Both the position numbers and the translations under genes were made by a program. Of a DNA stretch of 8,250 nt, positions 1-6,921 are shown piece by piece; the first letter of the stretch is position 1, and every line of letters begins with the position of its first letter. This DNA is from Paracoccaceae bacterium (GTDB lineage: Bacteria; Pseudomonadota; Alphaproteobacteria; Rhodobacterales; Rhodobacteraceae), in NCBI GenBank assembly GCA_003535335.1, contig DOHJ01000163.1, forward strand, positions 1-8,250, read 5' to 3'. The notes below the pieces were generated by a model, which did no database searches, was not told the DNA's origin, and worked only from the letters and a program-made list of their open reading frames with translations.

Positions 1-3000
1 CTGAACGCACCTTGTTGCGCGCTGCCAAGGGCTTGCAAAACCGGCTGGAAGCGCTGGAACCGGTGCTTGAGGCCAATCTGACCGGCCACCGCGACGAAAT
101 GGTCGAGGTCATGATTGATCCGCTACGGCTGGAATCCTACAATGTTACCGCACTTGATCTGATCAATGCGGTTGTCAATAATAACCAGTTGATCGCCGCC
201 GGTGAAATCGAGAGTGACACCGGCGCATTTTCGGTTAAAATTCCATCCGCGTTTGATGAAACGCAAGATATTTACAACCTGCCGATCAAACAAAACGGCG
301 ACCGGGTTATCACGCTTGGCGATCTGGCCCAGATCCGGTTGACCTTTGAAGACCGCGCCGGAACAGCGCGTTTTAACGGCGAAAAAACCGTGGCAATTCA
401 GGTTTCAAAGCGCAAAGGGTTTAATATTATCGACACCTCTGCCCTGATCCGTGAGGTGGTGGATCAAGAAGTGGCCACATGGCCCGCAGAGATGCAAAAT
501 GCCATTTTTGTCGGCACCTCGAACGATCAATCGCGCACGGTTAGCAGCATGGTGCGCCAGCTGGAAGGCTCGGTTTTGACCGCCATCGCGCTGGTGATGG
601 TTGTGGTGCTGGCCACGCTTGGCACGCGCCCGGCCCTATTGGTTGGTTTCGCCATTCCCACCTCGTTTTTGCTATGTTTTGTCTTGCTGGCGATGATGGG
701 GATTTCCATTTCAAACATCGTTATGTTCGGCCTGATTTTGGCCGTCGGAATGTTGGTGGACGGGGCCATTGTGGTGGTCGAATACGCGGATCGGCGCATT
801 CGCGAAGGCGTCGGGCCGATGCACGCCTATGTGGCGGCCGCCAAACGCATGTTCTGGCCAATCGTGTCCTCGACCGCAACCACGTTATGCGCGTTTTTAC
901 CGATGCTGTTCTGGCCGGGGGTGGCCGGTCAGTTCATGGGCATGTTGCCGGTCACATTGATCTTTGTGCTTTCAGCCTCGCTTGTGGTGGCGCTGATTTA
1001 TTTGCCGGTTATGGGCGGGGTGACGGGGCGGTTTTCGCGCAGTCTCGGCCATGCAGCCGACATGTTGCGCCCCTTGCCATGGATCGTTCGGCTGATGCTG
1101 GCAGCCGGCGCAATTTTTCTGGTGTTTGTCGGGGCAATGCAGGGCATAAACCCCGATTACATCCCGCCACTGGGGGGGGCTATCAGCGGCATAAAAACCG
1201 CAATTCCGGGCTTTGTCGGCGCGGTTCTGGCCGGCATTATTCAGGCCAGCCTGTTTTTAATCGGCGCAGTTCTAGCCTCGATCACCATGGATGCAGTCAA
1301 AATCAGCCATAAACCAAAACGCCTGCGCGCAGGTTATCGCCGCACGGTCTTTGGCTGGCTGATCCGGTTTATTACCGGAAATCCGGTTATGCCGCTGGTC
1401 ACAATCGGTCTGGTCATCGGTTTCGTTGGCTTTATCTTTGTCAGCTTTGCCGCCAACAACAAGGGCACCGAATTTTTCGTTAAAACCGAACCCGAGCAGG
1501 CCATTGTTTTCGTCCGCCAGCGCGGCAATCTTTCACTGGTTGAAAAAGATGCCGCCGTGGCCGAAGTGGAAAAAGTTGTGCTTGCCACCGAGGGTGTCCA
1601 GAGCGTTTTCGCCTTTGCCGGTGCCGGTGGGCTAAAGCAAAATACCGGCAACCGCGGGGCCCCGATTGATGCCATCGGCCAGATCCAGATCGAGCTTATC
1701 CCGTGGGATGACCGGTCAGATATTGCCGAATTAAACGGTCATGTTGTGCTGGAAAACCTAAAGGCTGCACTTGCGGAAATACCGGCAATTCGCACCGAAA
1801 TTCTAGCAATCGGCAAAGGCCCTGGCGAAAACAAGCCCTTGAATTTACGCCTGAAAAGCGACAATTGGCAGGCGCTGCAAGCCGCGGCTGCGATTGTGCA
1901 TAAAAAATTCGAGACCACCAAAGGTTTGTTCGATATCGAGGACACCCGCCCGCTGCCCGGAATTGACGAGCAAATCACCGTGGATGTGGAAAAGGCCGGC
2001 CGCTATGGTGCCGATGTGCGCACGGTCGGGGCCATGGTGCAGCTGGTCACGCGCGGGATTTTGCTCGATACCATGCGGGTTGACAGCTCGGACGAGGAAA
2101 TTGATATTCGGGTGCGCCTGCCTGAAAAGGACCGCCTGCTGTCAACGCTGGATAATTTACGGGTGCGCACCCGCGAAGGGCTGGTGCCGCTGTCAAATTT
2201 CATCAGCCGAAAACCGGTTCACAAACAGGGCCAGATCAGCCGCATTGACAAACAGCGCTATCTGGATGTGAAGGCCGCTGTGAGCGGCGGGCTGACCAAA
2301 GAAATTGTGGCCGATAACGGTGAAACTCGCGATATCGTTATTAACCCGAACGAGCGCATTAAAACCCTCACCGCTTGGCTGCAGACCGAAAATCCGCTGC
2401 CCGAGGATGTGACGTGGGTTTGGGCCGGAGACAACGAAGAACAGGCCGAAACCGGCGCCTTTTTGGGCAAGGCATTTTTGGGCGCGCTTGGCTTGATGTT
2501 CATCATCCTGCTGGCCCAGTTCAACAGCTTTTACAACTCGGTTCTGGTGCTGTTGGCCGTGATCCTGTCCACCACCGGCGTGTTGATCGGCATGATGGTG
2601 ATGGGGCAGCCGTTTTCGATGATCATGACCGGAACCGGTGTTGTGGCGCTGGCCGGAATCGTGGTGAACAACAACATTGTTTTGATCGACACCTATCAGG
2701 AATATTCAACCTATATGCCGCGCCTCGAGGCCATCGCGCGCACCGCCCAGTCACGGCTGCGTCCGGTTTTATTAACCACAGTGACAACAATGGCGGGCCT
2801 GACACCGATGATGTTCGGGTTGTCGCTCGATTTCTTTGGCGGCGGTTATACCGTCAACAGCCCAACGGCGCTCTGGTGGATCCAGCTGGCCACGGCGATT
2901 GTGTTCGGCCTTGGCATTGCCACGGTGCTAACGCTGGTTTTCACCCCGTCCATGCTGGCCTTGCGGGTCTGGATTTCGGCCGGTGCCTATCAATCGGTGC

Positions 3001-3305
3001 ATGGTTTAAAAGCGCTGTCCTTTGGGCGTGACAGCCGGCAGGCCCGCGATTGGGCCTTGAACCGCAGCAGCAGCAAGGTAAAGTCGTCCGAATTGATCTG
3101 GGGCGATGATTTTTACAACACCCGAACACAAAGCCAGCCAACCGAAGATCCGGGCGCAAATGCAGAGCATGAGGAAACTGCGCAACCTTTGCTGGCAGAT
3201 TTGAAAAAAGTGGTTGAAGCGACCAGAGCGGCCGAGCCTGAAAAGACCAAGCTCAAGACAAAAGCCAAAAAGGGCAAAACGCCATCAATTCGCGCGGCAG
3301 AGTAA
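1..3305 (+). CDS. RND-family efflux transporter permease (AcrB-like), 5' end missing
   Basis: This is an inner-membrane proton-driven efflux pump subunit of the resistance-nodulation-division superfamily; the substrate is unknown. The frame is open from the first full codon at position 3, so the start lies upstream. Residues are counted here from the TTG at 12, giving 1097 aa. Aligning D250 with AcrB D407 suggests about 157 N-terminal residues are missing. Visible order: end of the first periplasmic porter domain (1-180), TM2-TM6 (about 184-335), an unusual linker with two extra hydrophobic segments (357-376 and 398-424), TM7 (458-480), the second periplasmic domain (about 484-815), TM8-TM12 (816-985), and a ~110-residue cytoplasmic tail with a Lys-rich end. 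TM4 carries GMLVDGAIVVVE, keeping one of the two AcrB aspartates. TM10 carries GIVVNNNIVLID, with Asn where AcrB has Lys940. Family membership is firm; hydrophobic/amphiphile export versus another substrate class cannot be decided. The stop is TAA, 6 bp from the convergent comEC stop. Confidence 0.93.
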   Translation, partial: ERTLLRAAKGLQNRLEALEPVLEANLTGHRDEMVEVMIDPLRLESYNVTALDLINAVVNNNQLIAAGEIESDTGAFSVKIPSAFDETQDIYNLPIKQNGDRVITLGDLAQIRLTFEDRAGTARFNGEKTVAIQVSKRKGFNIIDTSALIREVVDQEVATWPAEMQNAIFVGTSNDQSRTVSSMVRQLEGSVLTAIALVMVVVLATLGTRPALLVGFAIPTSFLLCFVLLAMMGISISNIVMFGLILAVGMLVDGAIVVVEYADRRIREGVGPMHAYVAAAKRMFWPIVSSTATTLCAFLPMLFWPGVAGQFMGMLPVTLIFVLSASLVVALIYLPVMGGVTGRFSRSLGHAADMLRPLPWIVRLMLAAGAIFLVFVGAMQGINPDYIPPLGGAISGIKTAIPGFVGAVLAGIIQASLFLIGAVLASITMDAVKISHKPKRLRAGYRRTVFGWLIRFITGNPVMPLVTIGLVIGFVGFIFVSFAANNKGTEFFVKTEPEQAIVFVRQRGNLSLVEKDAAVAEVEKVVLATEGVQSVFAFAGAGGLKQNTGNRGAPIDAIGQIQIELIPWDDRSDIAELNGHVVLENLKAALAEIPAIRTEILAIGKGPGENKPLNLRLKSDNWQALQAAAAIVHKKFETTKGLFDIEDTRPLPGIDEQITVDVEKAGRYGADVRTVGAMVQLVTRGILLDTMRVDSSDEEIDIRVRLPEKDRLLSTLDNLRVRTREGLVPLSNFISRKPVHKQGQISRIDKQRYLDVKAAVSGGLTKEIVADNGETRDIVINPNERIKTLTAWLQTENPLPEDVTWVWAGDNEEQAETGAFLGKAFLGALGLMFIILLAQFNSFYNSVLVLLAVILSTTGVLIGMMVMGQPFSMIMTGTGVVALAGIVVNNNIVLIDTYQEYSTYMPRLEAIARTAQSRLRPVLLTTVTTMAGLTPMMFGLSLDFFGGGYTVNSPTALWWIQLATAIVFGLGIATVLTLVFTPSMLALRVWISAGAYQSVHGLKALSFGRDSRQARDWALNRSSSKVKSSELIWGDDFYNTRTQSQPTEDPGANAEHEETAQPLLADLKKVVEATRAAEPEKTKLKTKAKKGKTPSIRAAE

Positions 3306-3311
3306 GTAAAT

Positions 3312-5357
3312 TCAAAACCCGTTCCAAATGCGTTTTCCGGCCTGATCATTTGCTGTAACCATCTTTAATCCCGACGCCTTTTGATAAACGGCGACCGCAC
3401 CGGTTTTACGCAAAGATAACGCGTCAAAAATCTTGCACGGGCCATCGTCCCGATATTTCACCGAGGTAATCACCCAGCCCCCCTGCCCGCAAGCCTGCTG
3501 CACACGCTCGGCCGCACCACGCCCCGTCAGATGCACAAACGGCTCGCCTGCCAGATCAAAGCGCAAATTGCCTTTTTCACCACTTAGCCCGACGCGCCTG
3601 AATGCCTCGGCCTGATCAATACCGCCGTCGCCGTCATTTTCCAGCCAGTTGCGCGCAGCAAAACCGTCACCGCGTTTTTTATTGAAACTCCGGCCGTTTT
3701 CACCCAGCAACCCGATCAAACCGCCGCTTTGGGAAATCAACAAGGTCGGCCGCTGGGTTTGGCCCCAAAGCAACAAGCCAATCAAAACCACCGCAATCCC
3801 GCCAAACCGAAGCCGCCCCTGCCACAAGATCAGCCACAACATGCCCAGCCCGATCAGCGGCAAGACAAGCGGCATTGGCGTGATCACATGGCTAAGCGAG
3901 CCCTCCAGCCCCGCCACCCATTCGGCCACGCCCAAAATCCACAACGCGCCCCAGCGCACAAATGCCAGCCCGACCCAAGCCAGCCCCAGCGGATAAAGCA
4001 CCGCCGCTATCACGGCTGCCGGCATCACCAGCACGCCCATCAGCGGCACGCTCAGCAGGTTGGCCAGCAAACCGTAATGGGCAATCTGGTTGAAATGCGC
4101 CGCCGCCACGGGGGCGGTTGCCGCGCCTGCGATAAAGGATGAAACCAGCACGGTAAACACCGGCCGCAGCCATTTTGGCAGCTTGGCCCAATGCCAGTGG
4201 CTTAGCGCGCCAAACACCGCCACCAGTGCCGTGGTGGCCGCAAATGACATCTGGAAACCGGGACCGGTCAGGGCTTCGGGGCGCCGGATTAGCACGATAA
4301 TCGCCGCCAGTGCCACCGCGCGCAAACTAAGGGCGCGGCGGTTGAATAAAATGGCAACCAGCATCACGGACACCATGATAAAGGCGCGCTCGGTGGCGAT
4401 ATTTCCACCCGAGAGCAGCAAATAACCCGCCGCCACAAACAACGAGGCCACGGCAGCGATTTTTTTCACCGGCCAGCGCAGGTTTATCACCGGAATCAAG
4501 GCCAGACCGTAACGCAGCGCCGCAAAGACAAAGGCGGTAAGCAAACCCATGTGCAAGCCCGAAATCGCCAGCAAATGCGCCAGATTACTGGCCCTGAGCT
4601 GCATCAGAACCTCGCCGCGCATGCCGGATCGGTCGCCGGTGGTGATTGCCGACGCAAAGGCCCCCGCATCGCCCCCGACAATGGCCTGAACCGCAGATGA
4701 TATGCGCATTCGCAAGCGGTGAATAAACAGACCGGCTTGGCCTTTTTCGGTTTTTTCCAGCATCAGCAGCGGCACACGGGAATATCCGATCCCGCCCAAG
4801 CCCTGAAACCAGGCCATGCGCCGAAAATCAAATCCACCCGGTTCAACCGGCCCTTGCGGCGGCGAAAGATGGCCGGTGGTCATCACCAGCATACCCAGTT
4901 GGGGCGTGATAAAGCTCTGTTTGGCGTGCAGTGAAATGCGCACCTTTGACGGGGTTCTGTGGGCCGGCATATTTTCCAGCGCCACCCGATCCAGCGTCAG
5001 GCGCATTTTTTCCGATCCCGAGCGGTCAATTTTCACCACCCGCCCCTCGATCGGGCCGTAGTAACGATAGGTCAGGACCGGTTCCGCCACCAGATTGGCG
5101 CGCGCACCACCCAGCAAAACCCCCAGCACAACGAGCAAGGCAGCCAAAAACAGCGGCCGCTGGCGTTCGCCCAGCCAAAGGGCCGCAACCAGCAAAACAA
5201 TCCCAAAAATGGACAGGGTCGCGTAAGCTCCGCCGGCAGGCTCCACCGGCAGGGAAAAATAGATGCCGATGCCCGCCGCCAGACACACAGGTGTCCAGAC
5301 GAATAAATGCCCGCGTTGGGCAAGGATCAAATCAAGCGGGTTGATTGGTTTGCGCAC
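3312..5357 (-). CDS. comEC: ComEC/Rec2 family DNA-uptake channel protein
   Basis: This is a polytopic inner-membrane protein expected to form the channel that passes single-stranded DNA into the cytoplasm during transformation or gene transfer agent uptake. It has 681 aa. The N-terminus holds hydrophobic segments (about 19-35, 45-62, 69-86) followed by a soluble OB-like region (about 95-200), the usual DUF4131-type start. The core competence domain (about 230-530) shows TTGDRSGM (239-246), HLLAISGLHMG (261-271), PGFQMSF (366-372) and HFNQIAHYGLLANLLSVPLMG-type sequence near 421-441, then more membrane segments. The C-terminal ~145 residues are soluble but lack the HxHxDH metal motif of the metallo-beta-lactamase domain found in longer ComEC proteins. 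The start is GTG at 5357-5355, preceded by AAGGA at 5367-5363 (5 nt spacing). The gene is divergent from gltX across an AT-rich gap with a CtrA-like site. The family call is secure; actual competence of the host is inference. Confidence 0.93.
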   Translation of the reverse strand: MRKPINPLDLILAQRGHLFVWTPVCLAAGIGIYFSLPVEPAGGAYATLSIFGIVLLVAALWLGERQRPLFLAALLVVLGVLLGGARANLVAEPVLTYRYYGPIEGRVVKIDRSGSEKMRLTLDRVALENMPAHRTPSKVRISLHAKQSFITPQLGMLVMTTGHLSPPQGPVEPGGFDFRRMAWFQGLGGIGYSRVPLLMLEKTEKGQAGLFIHRLRMRISSAVQAIVGGDAGAFASAITTGDRSGMRGEVLMQLRASNLAHLLAISGLHMGLLTAFVFAALRYGLALIPVINLRWPVKKIAAVASLFVAAGYLLLSGGNIATERAFIMVSVMLVAILFNRRALSLRAVALAAIIVLIRRPEALTGPGFQMSFAATTALVAVFGALSHWHWAKLPKWLRPVFTVLVSSFIAGAATAPVAAAHFNQIAHYGLLANLLSVPLMGVLVMPAAVIAAVLYPLGLAWVGLAFVRWGALWILGVAEWVAGLEGSLSHVITPMPLVLPLIGLGMLWLILWQGRLRFGGIAVVLIGLLLWGQTQRPTLLISQSGGLIGLLGENGRSFNKKRGDGFAARNWLENDGDGGIDQAEAFRRVGLSGEKGNLRFDLAGEPFVHLTGRGAAERVQQACGQGGWVITSVKYRDDGPCKIFDALSLRKTGAVAVYQKASGLKMVTANDQAGKRIWNGF

Positions 5358-5362
5358 TCTTG

Positions 5363-5367
5363 TCCTT
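5363..5367 (-). promoter_or_regulatory. Ribosome binding site of comEC
   Basis: Read on the minus strand this is AAGGA, five bases before a GTG codon. It supports GTG at 5357-5355 as the start even though GTG is the weaker initiation codon. No ATG with a comparable site was seen nearby in this frame. Confidence 0.6.
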
Positions 5368-5393
5368 GCCTTCCCTGGGTCTTAAAAGGTGCC

Positions 5394-5408
5394 TTAATAT
5401 ATCTTTAA
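5394..5408. promoter_or_regulatory. CtrA-like binding site (TTAA-N7-TTAA)
   Basis: The sequence TTAATATATCTTTAA is an exact match to the two half-sites and 7-base spacing of the consensus known for the alphaproteobacterial response regulator CtrA. It lies 37-51 bases upstream of the comEC GTG and 38 bases upstream of the preferred gltX ATG. A third TTAA at 5382-5385 sits 8 bases from the first half-site. Scanning by eye, I found no other TTAA-N7-TTAA in the window. CtrA control of comEC homologues is known in Rhodobacter capsulatus, where they serve gene transfer agent uptake. Binding here is predicted, not shown, and AT-richness of promoters raises the chance of a fortuitous match. Confidence 0.55.
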
Positions 5409-5430
5409 TAATATCCCGAACATGGTTTCC

Positions 5431-5436
5431 AAAAGG
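5431..5436 (+). promoter_or_regulatory. Ribosome binding site of gltX, decides the start
   Basis: AAAAGG lies nine bases before the ATG at 5446. The alternative in-frame ATG at 5422 has no purine-rich site before it. The match is modest and the spacing slightly long, but together with the conserved N-terminus of the protein it favours 5446. Confidence 0.5.
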
Positions 5437-5445
5437 TTAACAAAG

Positions 5446-6852
5446 ATGTCCAAAACTGTTGTCACCCGTTTTGCCCCGTCCCCCACCGGTTATTTGCACA
5501 TCGGCGGTGCCAGAACGGCCTTGTTCAACTGGCTGTTTGCCCGCCATCACGGCGGTGAATTTCGCCTGCGGATCGAAGACACGGACCGCGCCCGGTCAAA
5601 CCCCGAGGCCAGCGCCGCCATTTTGCGCGCCATGCAGTGGCTGGGGCTGGGGCATGATGGCGAGGTTGTCAGCCAGTTTGAACGTGCAGACCGTCACGCC
5701 GAGGTGGTACATCAAATGCTGGCAACGGGTCACGCTTACAAATGTTTTTCCACGCAGGATGAAATTGCAAAATTCCGCGAAGATGCCCGCGCGTCCGGCA
5801 AATCAACCCTGTTCCAAAGCCCGTGGCGCGACACAGCTGCGGCAGATCAGCCTGATGCGCCTTTTGTAATCCGCCTCAAAGCGCCGCGTGATGGCCAGAC
5901 AGTGATTGACGATCAGGTGCAGGGCAAGGTCACGTTTCAAAACAATCAACTGGATGACATGATTTGTTTACGTTCTGATGCTACACCGACTTATATGCTG
6001 GCTGTTGTTGTTGATGATCACGATATGAATGTGACCCACGTTATCCGCGGCGATGACCATCTGAACAATGCCGCACGTCAAACGCTGGTTTATCAGGCCA
6101 TGGGTTGGGATCTGCCGGTTTGGGCGCATATCCCGTTAATCCACGGCCCCGACGGCAAAAAGCTGTCTAAACGTCACGGCGCACTTGGGGTTGAGGAATA
6201 TCAGGCCATGGGATACCCGGCGTCGGCCATGCGAAACTATCTGGCACGGCTGGGTTGGAGCCATGGGGATGACGAGTTTTTCAGCACAAAACAGGCGATT
6301 GAATGGTTTGATCTGGCGGGAATCGGTAAATCCCCTTCGCGGTTTGACTTTAAAAAGCTGGATAATCTGACGGGCCAGCATATTGCGGTGACAGATGATA
6401 GAGAGCTGTTAGAGCAGCTTTGTGAATTTTTAGCCGCGACAGATAGAAGTGACCTGACGTCAGAACAAAAAGAACTGATGCTGCGCGGCATGTATTGCTT
6501 AAAGGATCGCGCGAAATCATTTCACCAACTTATTGATAAAGCTGAATTTATCCTGACAACCAGACCCATTCAACCAGATGAAAAATCCGCCAAGTTGCTA
6601 GATGGTGTATCCCGTAGTATACTGAAACAATTGACGCCGCTGCTGCAAGATGTTAGCTGGATACGCAACGCACTGGAAGAGGTGGCAACCAAGGTTGCCG
6701 AGGCAAATGATGTCAAATTTGGCAAGCTGGCCGGACCTCTTCGGGCGGCACTGGCAGGGCGTACCGCCTGCCCTAGTGTTTTTGACATGATGCTGGTTAT
6801 CGGGCGTGACGAAACCATCGCCCGCCTGAACGATGCAATTGGCGAGGCGTGA
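5446..6852 (+). CDS. gltX: Glutamyl-tRNA synthetase
   Basis: This class I aminoacyl-tRNA synthetase attaches glutamate to tRNA-Glu in the cytoplasm. In alphaproteobacteria, which generally lack GlnRS, such an enzyme often also charges tRNA-Gln for GatCAB amidation; the sequence alone does not settle that here. The 468-aa protein has the usual length. Residues 8-15 (RFAPSPTG) with HIGG at 18-21 form the HIGH signature. RIEDTDRAR lies at 42-50, the RGDDH/NNAARQ region at 201-211, and KLSKR at 239-243 is the KMSKS equivalent. The helical anticodon-binding half follows and ends with the conserved stretch around [13 protein letters not shown] (424-436). Of the Cys cluster that binds zinc in E. coli GluRS only C100 is seen, so this is a zinc-free type. 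An upstream ATG at 5422 would add eight residues, but it lacks a ribosome binding site. The C-terminal half has lower GC near 6361-6480. Confidence 0.96.
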   Translation: MSKTVVTRFAPSPTGYLHIGGARTALFNWLFARHHGGEFRLRIEDTDRARSNPEASAAILRAMQWLGLGHDGEVVSQFERADRHAEVVHQMLATGHAYKCFSTQDEIAKFREDARASGKSTLFQSPWRDTAAADQPDAPFVIRLKAPRDGQTVIDDQVQGKVTFQNNQLDDMICLRSDATPTYMLAVVVDDHDMNVTHVIRGDDHLNNAARQTLVYQAMGWDLPVWAHIPLIHGPDGKKLSKRHGALGVEEYQAMGYPASAMRNYLARLGWSHGDDEFFSTKQAIEWFDLAGIGKSPSRFDFKKLDNLTGQHIAVTDDRELLEQLCEFLAATDRSDLTSEQKELMLRGMYCLKDRAKSFHQLIDKAEFILTTRPIQPDEKSAKLLDGVSRSILKQLTPLLQDVSWIRNALEEVATKVAEANDVKFGKLAGPLRAALAGRTACPSVFDMMLVIGRDETIARLNDAIGEA

Positions 6853-6921
6853 TGTGCCAAAGCCGTGACCATACCGCACTCTGGCTGCATTTTTGCGGAC
6901 CAGACAACGATAGGAATGAAA
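6853..6921 (+). other. gltX-gltA intergenic gap
   Basis: These 69 bases hold no stem-loop followed by a T-run that would end gltX transcription, so read-through into gltA is possible. I also see no clear -35/-10 pair, although gltA of many bacteria has its own promoter. An in-frame GTG at 6865 would extend gltA into this gap by 19 residues, but it has neither a ribosome binding site nor conserved sequence. Confidence 0.4.
6911..6915 (+). promoter_or_regulatory. Ribosome binding site of gltA, decides the start
   Basis: TAGGA ends six bases before the ATG at 6922. The in-frame ATG at 6916 directly abuts this site and would be too close to use it. This selects the start that gives the family-typical MSDSKK N-terminus. 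Confidence 0.65.

Larger units (their letters stand above)
5358..5445. promoter_or_regulatory. Divergent comEC/gltX control region
   Basis: This 88-bp gap between the two divergent starts must hold the promoter of comEC, and probably that of gltX. Its middle (about 5382-5414) is clearly AT-rich against a GC-rich background and contains three TTAA tetranucleotides within 27 bases, at 5382, 5394 and 5405. I could not assign a convincing -35/-10 pair in either direction. On the comEC strand TATATT at 5401-5396 could be a -10, with only a poor -35. A promoter needing an activator would fit this, but that is inference. Confidence 0.6.

Noticed and set aside
674..1312. Long second plus-strand reading frame of 212 codons inside the RND gene
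   Set aside because: It overlaps conserved RND transmembrane coding sequence in another frame and its protein is Arg/Gly/His-rich with no recognisable motif; a GC-rich shadow frame.
2375..3031. 218-codon plus-strand frame inside the RND C-terminal membrane domain
   Set aside because: It shadows TM8-TM12 coding sequence, has biased composition (Arg, Gly, His) and no family resemblance.
3260..3279. AAAAGCC-AAAAAG-GGCAAAA as a terminator hairpin
   Set aside because: The GCC/GGC stem has only three or four pairs and the flanking A-runs do not pair with each other. It lies within coding sequence for a Lys-rich tail.
3729..4142. Plus-strand Gln/His/Pro-rich reading frame opposite comEC
   Set aside because: It is antisense to conserved ComEC membrane segments; its composition is what the complement of Ala/Gly/Leu codons gives. 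No start signal supports it.
5396..5424. Sigma-70 promoter for comEC with TATATT as -10
   Set aside because: The -35 at 17 bases upstream (CATGTT) is too weak to call, and it overlaps the CtrA-like site. Kept only as a possibility in the control-region entry.
5418..5432. Possible alphaproteobacterial LexA box (GAAC-N7-GAAC)
   Set aside because: Only the first half-site GAAC is present; seven bases later the sequence is CCAA. Not a credible SOS box.
5422..5445. Upstream in-frame ATG giving an eight-residue longer GltX
   Set aside because: No ribosome binding site precedes it, and the added residues are not part of the conserved N-terminus. ATG at 5446 has AAAAGG upstream and gives [15 protein letters not shown].
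6865..6921. GTG start at 6865 (and ATG at 6916) for gltA
   Set aside because: Neither has a properly spaced ribosome binding site, and the extra residues do not match the family N-terminus; 6922 does on both counts.
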